NCBI GenBank assembly: GCA_003116975.1
Contig: BGKB01000036.1
Coordinates: 372,001 to 436,000 of the forward strand
Reading direction: 5' to 3'
Source: Aurantiochytrium sp. KH105
Taxonomy: Eukaryota > Sar > Bigyra > Thraustochytrida > Thraustochytriidae
Length of the DNA stretch: 64,000 nt
In this document: piece after piece, positions 27,430 through 37,656 of the stretch
Numbering within the stretch: position 1 is the first letter of the stretch
How the letters are laid out: each line of letters opens with the position of its first letter
Translations under genes and position numbers: made by a program
The notes under the pieces: generated by a model
Databases searched by the model: none
Told to the model about the DNA's origin: nothing
The model's input: only the letters and a program-made list of their open reading frames with translations

Positions 27430-28542
27430 CTAGGAAAGGTAGGTTGCAACGGTAAGACAAAGGCAAAAGAGCATATGAAATTGCGCATTGCGCTCGGGCG
27501 CGTCGCGCATAATGGCAGGGTCGTTGACAAAGAGGCGAATGTTGTCAACGGTGATGGGGAGTGTGAGCGAGGGGAGAAACAGATACCAAAAGTTGAGCGC
27601 ACGCATGGAAATAACAAAGACGCTGGCGTACATGAGCGCTTCAAGGGCGCCGTAAACGTCCTTGCAGCGCTCAAAGCCGAGAAGCTGGCACACGGTGATA
27701 ATTCCAGCGACCTTATCGGACTCAATGTCGCGCGTATTATTGGCAAACATGATGGTCTCGGTAGCGAGAGCAATCGGCACGCTCAACCAAAAGACATCGA
27801 TCGAGACCTTGCCGGTTAGTGCGAGCGCTGTGCCCTGCATGAGAATAGGGCCAAAGCACAACATGGTGACAATGTCCCCGAGACCGCGATATTTGAGCTG
27901 AAGTGGCGGCGCTGAGTACGAAAGACTGAGCAATAAGCCAGCGCCCCATACGATGCTCAGAAGCGGGTGCGGTTCGAGTGTTACATATGCGAGAAGCAGC
28001 GCCGCGAGGAGCGACGCAGCGGCTGCAGCGGCAACTGATGCCTTTGAAAGCTTTCCGTCAACCAAGGTACGGTCGCTCGCGGTCTCGGGCCTATCGACGC
28101 CATCCCTAAAATCAAAGTACGTGTTGGCCAGGTTAGCTGCTGTATGCACGAGGACAGCGACGAAGAGCACGGCTGTCACCATGCGCGGCGACTGCCATCC
28201 TGAAGTGTCATCTGCGCCGTCCTCCGACTGCGTGCCTCGCGTCGCGGCGGCCGCCAGCAGCACAGGAAAGACGCTCGTCGTGAAGCTCCACGGCCGCGCC
28301 GCCAGGAACACCTCGTATGCCGTTGACATCTTCTCGTCCTCTTCGTCCTCTCCTTGGTCGTCGTCGTCGTCGTCGTCGCCACCGCCAACGCCGTCGCCCA
28401 GCGGCCCGTTGCTGCTCGCTGGCGTCGGGACGCCTGTATGCTTCGAGCGCCTCGCCCCGTCGCGCCGGCGCGTCTCTGTCCAATCTGCTCCTGTCCAACG
28501 GAGAGGAGAGACTCTGTTAGTATCTTGCTCTTCTTCAACCAT
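27430..28542 (-). CDS. UbiA-family prenyltransferase, MenA/UBIAD1 type
   Basis: ATG 28542 in a CCATGG context gives 370 residues. The first 70 are soluble, Arg-rich and then very acidic (a run of seven Asp). A second ATG (MSTAYEVFLAARPWS) directly precedes the conserved domain. The catalytic region has the first Asp-rich motif NLANTYFDFRDGVD (about 138-151) and the second NNTRDIESD (about 266-274), separated by hydrophobic helices, about eight in total. The ARPWSFTTSVFPVLL start is typical of MenA and UBIAD1. The family attaches a polyprenyl chain to a dihydroxynaphthoate-type ring (menaquinone, phylloquinone or MK-4), in a membrane. The exact substrate here is not deducible. A CACTTGCG motif lies about 290 bases upstream. 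Confidence 0.9.
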   Translation of the reverse strand: MVEEEQDTNRVSPLRWTGADWTETRRRDGARRSKHTGVPTPASSNGPLGDGVGGGDDDDDDDQGEDEEDEKMSTAYEVFLAARPWSFTTSVFPVLLAAAATRGTQSEDGADDTSGWQSPRMVTAVLFVAVLVHTAANLANTYFDFRDGVDRPETASDRTLVDGKLSKASVAAAAAASLLAALLLAYVTLEPHPLLSIVWGAGLLLSLSYSAPPLQLKYRGLGDIVTMLCFGPILMQGTALALTGKVSIDVFWLSVPIALATETIMFANNTRDIESDKVAGIITVCQLLGFERCKDVYGALEALMYASVFVISMRALNFWYLFLPSLTLPITVDNIRLFVNDPAIMRDAPERNAQFHMLFCLCLTVATYLS

Positions 28543-29504
28543 GGCAAGTGGTAGATTCCTTCATGCATGACCAAGCGGTATGTCAGGTTACGGTATGTTA
28601 TGTTAGGTTATGTATGTTATGTACTGCCCTGTTGATGAGGCCGTCACTGTCGCCAGTGACAGATCACGTCTGGAGCACGTTCATGCGCGCGTCTGCGCGG
28701 GGGAGCGCTCCCTCTTCCCGCAATGCCTCGCCTCCGAGAGTCCCTCCCGCGCTCCTCTGGGGTCCTTCTGCACGCGCTGTGCCCACAATCGCAGGCGCTA
28801 TAACCGACTTCCCCGCGCCCCTATAACTCACTTGCGCTCTTAACCTATCACACTGCGTCCACGCGTCCCATAGGTTCCCCCAAAGAATCCAAAGCCCGCT
28901 CGCTCGCAGATCCGCACGCAAACCCGCCCTCTGCATCCTCCGTCCCCGCGCGCACGTTGTCCTCCTCTTGTGCCCCTCCGCCCTCCCCTTCTCCCTCCCT
29001 CCCTCCCGTCCGCCCGCCCGCCCCGGCCGCGCGGCCAAGTTGCATCTCGCTGCGCCTGCTCATTCATCTCCTCAATCGCGCTCTCAATCATCAATCACCC
29101 CAGCCCCATCGCTCCCAAGTCCCTCGCCTCAACCCCGCTCCGCCAGCTCCGCTCCAACTCTTCTGCACGAACTCCACCGCTTGGCGACGCCGAGACGCGG
29201 GTCGGGCGAGGTGCGGATCAGCTACGGTCCTCCAAGCAAGCAACTTGAGATTGTGTCGTGCACGCGGTTCACAGCTGACCAACGTTTGAATGGGCCGATG
29301 GTGTCGTGTTTGTTGCTCGCTTCATGAAGGCGATGATCGTGCTGAAATAAAGCTATGTAGCAGGTCTACAGGGAAAGCTTGGAGCTCAAAATTTCCATGT
29401 GGATCATTCTTAAGGTTTTGTTCAAGTTGCTATGTTCGAAAGGCGAGAAACTCTGCCGTGGCACTGCGTAAATTGTGCTCATACTCAACGTGCTGGTTGC
29501 AAGC
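28543..29504. other. Intergenic region upstream of the UbiA gene
   Basis: It contains a TATGTTAGGT-like repeat (28577-28622), a CACTTGCGCT motif at 28829-28838, and a C/T-rich stretch with CCCT and CCCG units (28978-29030). The right-hand 200 bases border the YqaJ-domain gene. No gene is supported. Confidence 0.5.
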
Positions 29505-32500
29505 CTAAGGCGCGCTATGATGACTATGAGAGCATGGCGTGCTTGAACCCGAGTGATGCGAAGATTGCGGTGTACTGCTCCCAGAATGGGTTGAAGACGC
29601 GGTGGGTGACCGACGAGCATAGTTGCGGCGCCGAACAATGTCATCCTCATGCCACTGCCGCCAACAGGTCTTGGTCTGGCTTGTTGAGGTTTTAAGCCTG
29701 ACGTGGAGAGTAACATTGCAAAAACTACAGCGCTTTCGGGATCCTTCGCCACACACCACGCAACGTTTCTGGTTGCACCCTACCTCTGGATGAGGATTTC
29801 CGCTGAGACGAAGTTTCTTCACACTGTTCGTATTCGCGCTTTGAATGACGTCACGCTTTCCATTCGGAATTCTCAGCTTGGCATGTTCGTCATTTGTGAG
29901 CCACCTTGTGGTGACATGGCCATTCTTCTCCTGTACTGGTCGTCCCGACTCCGTTGCATTGCCAATGACATGTTCATTTGAAAGGCCCCGCTTGAGCCCA
30001 CTCGCTTTGGCGAGAAGGCCCAGCGTAACCTGCTGCACAAAATCGCTGACGTGGCAGCTCCTTGAGCACTCTTGTTGGAATTTTTCCAAACTCTGCCATT
30101 CACCACCGAGTTTGTTCGATGTAATAATGATCCGCCACACGATCAGCGCATTGATCAACACGTCGGTAACCATGCCAATTACCGCGTCGGTCTCCCATTT
30201 GGTGTTCGCAGCGCGAGATTCGAAGCGCTCTGAGAAAGCATCAAGGCCATCTACCCCTTGCTTTGAGGCGCTGTAGTAATACTGCACCAATGAGCGTGTT
30301 AGCCGGACAGGGACGAAAACCCCACATGACTTAAGACGCGAGTGATAGGCGCTCCAAAGAGGAAGTCGGGAGGCGAGAAGCTTCCGATCTTCCTCTGAGT
30401 AAGCGCAAGGGATGGACGACGATGATAAGGCAGGAGAGGCAGCGTAAGCCCAGTTGATGAACCGGTGCTCCACCTCCTCAAACGCTTGAAGCCACTTCTG
30501 GCGAGTTTCAAGAGGGGATCGAATAAGGACCACGTAGTTAATTGTCATTGTGGTTCCGACGCAAAACACCACATATTCAGAATCGTAAATGGCCGCCTGG
30601 TGAAGGAGGTGACCACGAGACTCGGTCGGGACGGCCTCGAACCATTTTGAAGAACCCACATTGCAGCAGAAATATGGCCCGTGTCTCCTGGAAACCTTAG
30701 TTACACGAGCTTGGGCGCGTGGTGAGTTTTTCGTTTTCATTTCTAATGGTGCGACGATGCGAGCAGCAGGGTTTGTCTCACCAGGCGGGCGAATGACAAT
30801 GATATTGTCAGCGCTCACTCCGAGACCCGGTCTTCCCTTCTTTTGGACTAAGCCAATTTCAAACACAGAATCCACGAACTTTTCCTTGCGTAGTTGGCGA
30901 GTAATCTCCGACTCATTGATGACCCCAATCGCCATTGCCCGGTTTGCCCTACTTCCGTCTGGATTTTTGTCATGGAACCACCCGGCACATAGCATCCTGC
31001 TCAGCGCACTCGAGGTCAGGGCCTGGGGGGGCTCTGCACGCGAAGGGTCCTCGTACAGAAAAGGCCTACATCCAACGTCCTCCTTTGCAATTTGCTGAGC
31101 TGACGTACCCGTGATAAGGAGCATCTTGAACATGAACCAATCTGCACAGCGTTGGCCTGCTGTTAATGGGACAACCGACGCGGAAATGTGCGCTTCCACG
31201 TCCTTGCGTTCAGGGGAAGGGGCCTCAATGATTCTCCGCATTGCATCCGTCATAGGCTCGTTGGACAGAGGCTCCGTGTCCTCGTTGTGCGAGAGGTTGG
31301 TCGTTCTGTCTCGATCGGATTGTGAAGCATCGCATACTTCGTCGTCACAATGTGCCACGCATGCACTAGCATCTTCAGGGTTCTCTTCGCCTTCACAGAC
31401 CTCACTATTGCTTTCGTATTCTTCGTCCTCATAGTCATCGCCGTCAAGAGTAATGTCGCCATCATCGAGACAACCCTCTCCAACACTTGAAGTCTCCATG
31501 TCCTCCTCAGAATCAGCTGTCACTATCGGTGTTGGACGGCGAAATTTCGAAGCAGGATAGAACAGCCATGTCTGCGCAATGCTTTCAGGAACGCGACCGA
31601 AGGACTCAAAGACGAAAGTGTTTTTGAAGACGTCCTCTATGTCGGATGGCAGCATCGAAACAAAGCGATGGATGCGTGATCGCTTGGCGTCACCATACTC
31701 GCGAACAGCATAAGCATGGGCAATGACGTTAGATCGACCAGAGTCACGCGTCAGACTCTTACTTGCAGCAAAAATCTCGCTGCCAAGTTCGGGAGCATCG
31801 TCGACGAGGAATTCTGGATGGATGTTGAGATTTGACGTTGCCCACCCACGGTTTACGTACTTGGTCCGGGTGTCTTTGTGAGCAGTGAGCGATAGAAATG
31901 GATTCCCCTGATGCCTCTCTTTATCGTTGATCACAATAAGGTCAAATCCAAGCCTTGCACAGACCTTGTATAGCTCTTCCGAAGGATTGCCTCGATTAAG
32001 GCAAACCTGTACTCCAGCAACATCCGCGCCAGTAGCATCCTTGATGCGTTGCAGAGTCTTTTCAAGGACCTGAGCCTGGTTGTACTGGCGATCATAGAGC
32101 TGGCTGAACAGCTTCACACGAAATATGGCGTCTGCACTTGCATCGGAGCCGGCGCCGTTCTGGTGGCGCTTGCGCGGACGGTACGTGTTCACCGGAGTAC
32201 TCGTGGAAACAGTTCCACGAATTCTGTCATCGATAGTGACTCGAAGGTTCTTGTTAGCAAACAATCGTAGCGTGATTTCAGCAAGCTTCTCCTCAAGAGA
32301 GTGCATCTTTGCTGCATTGTCCGTCTCATCCAAATGACTCGAAGCGTTTGCCGATGCTTGCGGTGGGAACCCTCGAAAGTGCTTCTGCAGAGTGTTAAAT
32401 CGCGTCAAGTCTAAGAGTACGTCCATACCGGCATATGATTTCATCCTCATAAAAGTTGAGAGAAGCTCGAAAGACTTTTTCTTGGTCGCCTTGGTACATC

Positions 32501-33113
32501 CCGTGGTCCAGAAGAGCTGGGCAAGGAAGGCAAGAAACTCCCATTCATGAATTTCAGCTTTCCCCGCCACGAGTAAGCTTTGACACATCGAGTGAAGGAG
32601 ATGATGCTTGCCGTCAGCACCAAGAATTGTGAGAAAAAGGCTCGTTTCGTCCCAAGGCTCGGCTTTGTTCTTTTCACGACACACACTGTCGAGAGTGTCA
32701 AGGATCGAGTCAACATGGTGCTTGGCCATGACATCCACGCCGCACAGTCTCGCAGCTTCATCCCGCGAAGCAAGCTTCAAGGGTTCTTGGTGGAGCTTCA
32801 TCCACTTTTGGCGAAAGCTTGTTGCGGTTGTTGCCTCCATTGGCGCGGTTACTGACGAGATTGGCGCGTTCGAGACCGTCACAGCTGGTGCAGATGCAGC
32901 TTCGCAATTCGAAGCAGAGGTCGACGATGAACAAGGCGCGGTACGGGATGGACCACTCTGGAAGTTGGTGTCGCATACCGTGCTTGAGGTGTTCGAAGAC
33001 GATGGCCCATCGACGGCAGAGTCTATTCGACGTTTCTTGTTCATTCTACAATCCTTGTGATTTGAACGTTTGTGACCAAACTCGTTGCACGCATTGCACC
33101 TCACGGCTTCCAT
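29505..33113 (-). CDS. Zinc-knuckle / YqaJ-type nuclease / PiggyBac-type zinc-ribbon protein, probably mobile-element derived
   Basis: The uninterrupted 1202-residue frame starts MEAVRCNACNEFGHKRSNHK, a zinc knuckle of the C-x2-C-x4-H-x7-C type. A Ser/Thr-rich linker and a helical region follow (about 100-300), then an alpha/beta segment (VAGVQVCLNRGNPSEELYKV, about 375-395) and an acidic stretch. Residues about 660-880 resemble a YqaJ/lambda-exonuclease-like PD-(D/E)XK nuclease, with INESEITRQL, GVSADNIIVI (acidic residue near 767) and PLEMKTK (E-x-K near 788-790). Near the C-terminus RCVVCGEGSRKRCSFC and CWRQWHED match the zinc ribbon that ends PiggyBac transposases. No DDE transposase core, reverse transcriptase or capsid gene is visible. 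It looks whole. I could not find clear terminal repeats. Base composition is less GC-rich than its neighbours, which fits transfer or mobility. Confidence 0.7.
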   Translation of the reverse strand: MEAVRCNACNEFGHKRSNHKDCRMNKKRRIDSAVDGPSSSNTSSTVCDTNFQSGPSRTAPCSSSTSASNCEAASAPAVTVSNAPISSVTAPMEATTATSFRQKWMKLHQEPLKLASRDEAARLCGVDVMAKHHVDSILDTLDSVCREKNKAEPWDETSLFLTILGADGKHHLLHSMCQSLLVAGKAEIHEWEFLAFLAQLFWTTGCTKATKKKSFELLSTFMRMKSYAGMDVLLDLTRFNTLQKHFRGFPPQASANASSHLDETDNAAKMHSLEEKLAEITLRLFANKNLRVTIDDRIRGTVSTSTPVNTYRPRKRHQNGAGSDASADAIFRVKLFSQLYDRQYNQAQVLEKTLQRIKDATGADVAGVQVCLNRGNPSEELYKVCARLGFDLIVINDKERHQGNPFLSLTAHKDTRTKYVNRGWATSNLNIHPEFLVDDAPELGSEIFAASKSLTRDSGRSNVIAHAYAVREYGDAKRSRIHRFVSMLPSDIEDVFKNTFVFESFGRVPESIAQTWLFYPASKFRRPTPIVTADSEEDMETSSVGEGCLDDGDITLDGDDYEDEEYESNSEVCEGEENPEDASACVAHCDDEVCDASQSDRDRTTNLSHNEDTEPLSNEPMTDAMRRIIEAPSPERKDVEAHISASVVPLTAGQRCADWFMFKMLLITGTSAQQIAKEDVGCRPFLYEDPSRAEPPQALTSSALSRMLCAGWFHDKNPDGSRANRAMAIGVINESEITRQLRKEKFVDSVFEIGLVQKKGRPGLGVSADNIIVIRPPGETNPAARIVAPLEMKTKNSPRAQARVTKVSRRHGPYFCCNVGSSKWFEAVPTESRGHLLHQAAIYDSEYVVFCVGTTMTINYVVLIRSPLETRQKWLQAFEEVEHRFINWAYAASPALSSSSIPCAYSEEDRKLLASRLPLWSAYHSRLKSCGVFVPVRLTRSLVQYYYSASKQGVDGLDAFSERFESRAANTKWETDAVIGMVTDVLINALIVWRIIITSNKLGGEWQSLEKFQQECSRSCHVSDFVQQVTLGLLAKASGLKRGLSNEHVIGNATESGRPVQEKNGHVTTRWLTNDEHAKLRIPNGKRDVIQSANTNSVKKLRLSGNPHPEVGCNQKRCVVCGEGSRKRCSFCNVTLHVRLKTSTSQTKTCWRQWHEDDIVRRRNYARRSPTASSTHSGSSTPQSSHHSGSSTPCSHSHHSAP

Positions 33114-34394
33114 CGATCCTCCCTCGGGTTCTCCGTTGCGTCGCGTTACCTGCGCTCGGCCAGGTTGCGATGTTTAGAGAGATGGTTAGATCGCAGGCTC
33201 CACGGTGATGCCGTCTTCGCTGCTCGTGCTGAGCGTGGTGCTTGCTGGGCCGGCGGGCTACGCCCCTAGGGTCACTCGGCCTACTTGACCAGCGCAAGCG
33301 ACCTGCTAGAAGGCCTGTTCGCAGCCGCGGGCTTGCTCACGCGCCTTGAATAGCCCGCAAACTGGGCGCCGAGCAGGTCGGCAGGCAAAGCGACTTTGTC
33401 ACCTTCGCATAAGGTAAACTTACTATTGCGCAACCTTGGGCCGATTTCGTGTGGTGGCACTTTGGACAAGATTGACTGGAGACACAGTCTCATCTCCAAC
33501 ATGAAAACGTGAATGGGCAAGAGACTTTAGGAAAAGAAGTGAGCAGAATCTTGGTTGTTAATGTCATCCTTCGTCAACATTACAGCATTCTTTTTTAGAT
33601 GCAACAGCTTCCAAAGGTTCTAAGATGGATTATAATCTTCTTTACAAATCGTCTTCGTTTGGCCTTACTAAATTTGTATTTGCGCATGTCGACGCTTTCC
33701 ACGATCCTGTTGCGGACCGTCAGAGCGATTGCAGTACGGCTGCGCTCGTCGGGCAGTATGCGATGAGACTCACCTGTGACTGTGGTTGTTGTTCCTCCGT
33801 CTCCTGTAGAATCGTCTGCCGAGACCGACTGCGAGTGAATTTTGCATCAAGAATGAGGAAACAAGATTCAAGATTCAAATTCAAGAGGGTGTGGGTGTGG
33901 GTTTGGTTATGATCGATTTGACAGCCATAGACCGGTTGGTCGGTCGGTCAGTCGGTCAGTCGGCCAGTCAATTTGGGAGCAAGAGGAACTGATAGCGAAG
34001 ATCTCTCACGATCGCTGCCTCGGTCGCAAGTTCTTTTTCTGCGCGTTCGTACTTGATCGAGCATGTGCTATTATTATCAATGTTCGCTTTCCACGATCGT
34101 GCGCTTGGCTGTTCTCAAAAGTTTATGATTGATGGCAGCGACTTTGTGTACTTTCCCGACGAGGGGGGGGAAGATCACGGTTCCGCATTTACCACCAAGG
34201 GTGCGGATGTGAGAAAAAAAAAGAGAGGGATGCCCTGCTTGGCGCAGGGAAAGCCAAGGTTCAACGCTCTCGACGCTCACCTCTCTCGTGTCAGGAAGGA
34301 CACCTAACTTCAGAGCCATGTCAGACTTTGCCCATTTCTTACGGTCAATCGCGCCAGCGTCAATGAGCCGCGTTAAGACACTGGCGATGGTCTG
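33114..34394. other. Intergenic region, no gene seen
   Basis: AT-richer than most of the window. It contains a GGTC/GTCA repeat at 33933-33969 and a run of eight G at 34163-34170. No conserved frame is recognised on either strand. Confidence 0.5.
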
Positions 34395-35043
34395 CACGAC
34401 TTCCAGCAGCTTCTCGATGAGCTTGCTGTACAGGAGACATGCGGAACGGCATGCAGCGCCTCGTCGCGTGAGATCAGGTCGTTAGAGGTGCACAGTCCCT
34501 CCAGGAGACCGCGCTTCTTGAAGGTAAAGATAAGCGCGGAGAAAGGCTACCTCGAGGATGGCAAAGGCCACGAGACGTTCAGCGAAGCTGGCGTTGTCTG
34601 CGCTGGCATAGCAAGCTGCCCTCATCCCTTTGCGCTTGATCACGGGGATCATCTCGAGCAAGCGGAAGAGGTGGTCGCTTTCCACCTCGTCAGGCACGTT
34701 TACGCGGCAATCACGTTGGCGTACACGAGGGCGTAAATCCGCTCAATGAAGGCTTGGCGGTCGTAAAAGGACTCAGCTTCCATCATGCGCACTTCCTGGA
34801 TGAAGTTGCCGTTGATGTTGTTTGGCACGAGCTTGTCGGAGCCGGCAAAGAAGTCCAACACTGTCTTGATGAAGTGTCGCTCGCCATCGTTGAGCAATGT
34901 AGGGTCCTTCCCTACGATGATGTCTCCAGTCAGTCACCTCATGTACAAACCAGGTGGCGTTCACGGCGCATTTATAGAGGTCCTATTCGGTCCTTGTTGT
35001 CCATGTCTACGATTGCAAAGCGGTCCTCCGCGTCTTCATGCAC
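34395..35043 (-). pseudogene. Decayed ribonucleotide reductase small-subunit (R2) copy
   Basis: Translated pieces on the minus strand, in different frames but in the right order, match the class I R2 protein: EDRF then 14 residues and YKCAVNATWFVHEVTDW (family: DRF, YKKA, FWTAEEVDL), then LNDGERHFIKTVLDFFAGSD, EAESFYDRQAFIERIYAL, FAERLVAFAILEV and TSNDLISRDEALH. R2 houses the di-iron tyrosyl radical for dNTP synthesis. The copy is broken in several places, some conserved positions have drifted, and the last third of the protein is not recognisable. It is read as a fossil of a cellular gene. A functional R2 must exist elsewhere in the genome. Confidence 0.8.
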
Positions 35044-35604
35044 GGAGACGGGCGTCCGTTCTATCCCTCATGTTCAACTGCTTCAGCCTTGAGGGTTTCC
35101 TTTCTTCTTGCTTTCATGATCGCTTGCATTGCTTTGCTTTGCTTTGCTTCTGGCTTTGGTTTCGGGCTCTCCACATTGACTGTGAACACCGATTCCCGCC
35201 TTCGGCGACGCCGCGAGGCCAGGCGCCTTCCTGGGCCGCCGCCGGGCTTCTCCATGCGCCCTGCCCTGCGCCGCTCCGCGCTCGCGCGGCACGCCGCGGC
35301 GGCGCGGGGCGTGGCACGCGGCGCGGCGCGGCAGGGGCGCGGGCGCGCGCGGTGCAGACGCGCGGTGCAGACGGACGCGCGGTGCGACTGCGCGGGGCGC
35401 AGTTTGTGGCGGCGGCGGCGGCCAGCACAAAAGAGGCCGCGCAGAACGGCGGGGATGGATGGATGGAGGCGACGACGGCGGCGGCGGCGGCGGCGGCCAG
35501 AACGCGATCTCCGGCGGCAGCAGCAGCGTGCGCGGCATCTGCAGCGGCAGCAGCGCGGCGAGCGGCGAGGAGCGGCAGGGCAGCAGCGGCGGCAGAAAGG
35601 GAGC
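35044..35604. other. 5' region of the lipoyl-domain gene
   Basis: Extremely GC-rich from 35215 onward. An open frame in phase with the gene extends upstream but has low-complexity composition and no conserved content, so it is taken as leader or promoter. A GGAT repeat is at 35452-35465. Confidence 0.5.
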
Positions 35605-36315
35605 ATGCTCCGCGTGGCGGGACTCGGCGCCGCCCGCGCCGTGGGCGCGCGGCGCGCGGCCGGCATGACGATGGGCGGCGCGACGCGCGCGCTCGCGGCG
35701 CGCAGCATGGCGTCGTGGCCGAGCCACACGGTGCTGACGCTGCCGGCGCTGTCGCCGACCATGGAGAGCGGCGGCGTGGCCGGGTGGACGCTCAAGGTGG
35801 GCGATGCCATCAGCCCCGGCGAGTCCATCTGCGAGGTCGAGACCGACAAGGCCACCGTGGACTTCGAGGCCCAGGATGATGGATTTCTTGCCAAGATCCT
35901 CGTCGAGGCCGGCACCTCGGACGTCGCCGTCGGCACGCCCATCGGTGTCATGGTCGAGGACGAAGGCGACATCGAGGCCTTCAAGGACTTCACCGCCGCC
36001 GACGCCGGCGGCGCCGCTCCCGCGGAGGCCCCCAAGAAGGAGGAGCCCAAGGCCGCCGAGGCCCCCAAGAAGGAGGAACCCAAGAAGGAAGAGCCCAAGA
36101 AGGAGGCCGCGCCCGCCCCCGCGCCCGCGCCGGCCCCGCCTGCCCCGGAGGCCCCCAAGGAGGAGCCCAAGGCCGCTCCCAAGCGCCCCAAGCAGGATCT
36201 CCCCAAGATGAAGTCGCCGCTGCAGGCCATCCTCGACAAGTCGCAGACCGACTTTGAGGCCCAGTTTGGCATCACCGGCATGCGCCAGCACAAGTCTGCC
36301 ACCCCTTCGGCGTAA
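35605..36315 (+). CDS. Mitochondrial lipoyl-domain protein without a catalytic domain
   Basis: ATG 35605 gives 236 residues. The N-terminus ([20 protein letters not shown]) is Arg/Ala-rich and fits a mitochondrial presequence. Residues about 44-118 form a complete lipoyl domain: [39 protein letters not shown] (the lipoylated Lys of the ETDKA motif) and [18 protein letters not shown] Lys-Glu-Pro and Ala-Pro linker follows, typical of pyruvate dehydrogenase E2, with repeated PKKEEPK units. The last 35 residues ([20 protein letters not shown]) are unfamiliar. There is no E1/E3-binding domain or acyltransferase domain, so it is an E2-like or E3BP-like swinging arm, or an accessory lipoyl carrier. 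The MPC fusion gene lies downstream on the same strand. Confidence 0.85.
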   Translation: MLRVAGLGAARAVGARRAAGMTMGGATRALAARSMASWPSHTVLTLPALSPTMESGGVAGWTLKVGDAISPGESICEVETDKATVDFEAQDDGFLAKILVEAGTSDVAVGTPIGVMVEDEGDIEAFKDFTAADAGGAAPAEAPKKEEPKAAEAPKKEEPKKEEPKKEAAPAPAPAPAPPAPEAPKEEPKAAPKRPKQDLPKMKSPLQAILDKSQTDFEAQFGITGMRQHKSATPSA

Positions 36316-36391
36316 GGTGGTCGTAGCGACACGAATAGCGCGTAAAAGGGTCGGGCCTCTCGCCTTTCTGGCATCGGCGGGGTCTTGCTCT

Positions 36392-36448
36392 GGCATCGCA
36401 TCGCATCGCATCGCATCGCCTTGCCTTGCCTTGCCTTGCCTTGCCTTG
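36392..36448 (+). repeat. CATCG and CTTGC pentanucleotide repeats
   Basis: About five CATCG units run straight into about six CTTGC units in the presumed 3' UTR of the lipoyl-domain gene. Confidence 0.85.
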
Positions 36449-36717
36449 ATCGTCGCGTTTCTTTTGGCTGGATACATACATCATTGCACGGGCGTGCGGA
36501 GAAGACTATAGAAAAGAGAGAGAGAGAGATCAAGTTCTCTACGTGCCTGCCATCGCCTTGGGCTTGGTAGAACAAGTATCCGGCTGGTCTGCGAATGAAT
36601 GTGTGACAGGCTGCCGCCTTTCGAGCACCGTCGACGATCGTCTCGTCTCGGGCGCGTTCGCCGTGCCCGTGTCTATGAATAAACGAACCAACCATAGCCT
36701 GCCGTCTCTGTGATCCC

Positions 36718-36758
36718 CAGTCAGTCAGTCAGTCAGTCAGTCAGCCAGCCAGCCAGCC
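36718..36758 (+). repeat. CAGT/CAGC tetranucleotide repeat
   Basis: About seven CAGT units followed by three CAGC units, about 1 kb upstream of the MPC fusion gene. Confidence 0.85.
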
Positions 36759-37622
36759 TTGTTTCCCGCGCCCTGACCTCTTGTCTATTTCTATACCCTC
36801 TTGTCGTTGACCAGCTTCTTCACTGTCGCAATCTCACCACAGGACCCGACCACCCTCCTCTTCCCGCCTCGCCGGGCTTGTGCTTGCGCTGCTTGTGCCG
36901 CTGCTGCTGCTGGTGTGCGCGTGTTTGTGCGTCCCAGCCCGTCGCTCTTCCCGCCGCCTACGTCGCCAATGACGCGCCGCGCGTGGCCTCCGCCGCCCCC
37001 GGCCGCTCGGCTCGCGTCCACCCTCTCCACGAGGCCACCGGCGCCCTCCCGCGCGCCGGCGCCCAGGATTCCGGGCGCGCCCGCAACGGTTGCCGGGCGC
37101 GAGCTCGCAGCCGCAGCAGCCGGTCCGGCGACGCGGCCGATGTCTTCCTTCCGGCGCGTCCTCGTCGCCGCCGTCGGGCAAACATCGGGTCCGCGCGGCG
37201 ACGCGGGGCCCGTGCGACCCGGCGAGCGCGAGTCGAGACACGGCATGGCGCAGGCCGGAAGGCGGCCGGGCCGCGTTCGGATGTCGCCGCGACGCGCCGC
37301 GACGCGACGCGACGCGATGCGATGCGGTGTGGGCGGCGTCGCAGGCAGCAGCTCGGATGACGACGAGCAGTATCCTATCTTAGCGCTCTCTCGCCGAGCA
37401 GCACAGCAGCTCCGGCAGCGTCGCCGTGCACGCCGCGCACGCGGGCGGGAGGCAGGGCAGCGGCGCGGGCAGCGGGGCCGTCTCGAGGGCCGCGGGCCAG
37501 ACGGAGCGGGCGGGCTCGAGCGGGGTGCACGTTCATCCAGCCAGCCCGAGGCAGCCCGAGGCAGCCCGCTGCGTAGGCAGCCGCGTCGAGAGCTGCGCAG
37601 GCGCAGGCGCACGCGCACGCGT

Positions 37623-37656
<34 letters not shown>

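Larger units (their letters stand above)
36316..37622. other. Intergenic region with pentamer and tetramer repeats
   Basis: It contains CATCG units (36392-36419) followed directly by CTTGC units (36419-36448), an AGTC repeat (36718-36758), and GC-rich DNA from 36840 to 37620 in which all six frames are long and low-complexity. No gene is supported. Confidence 0.5.

Noticed and set aside
29505-33113. Reading the YqaJ-domain gene as a retroelement or capsid-bearing virus-like element
   Set aside because: No reverse transcriptase, integrase, capsid or terminal repeat is visible; only nuclease and zinc-binding parts are seen.
36392-36448. Short repeat units considered as a CRISPR array
   Set aside because: Units are contiguous 5-mers without spacers; it is a simple microsatellite in a eukaryotic genome.
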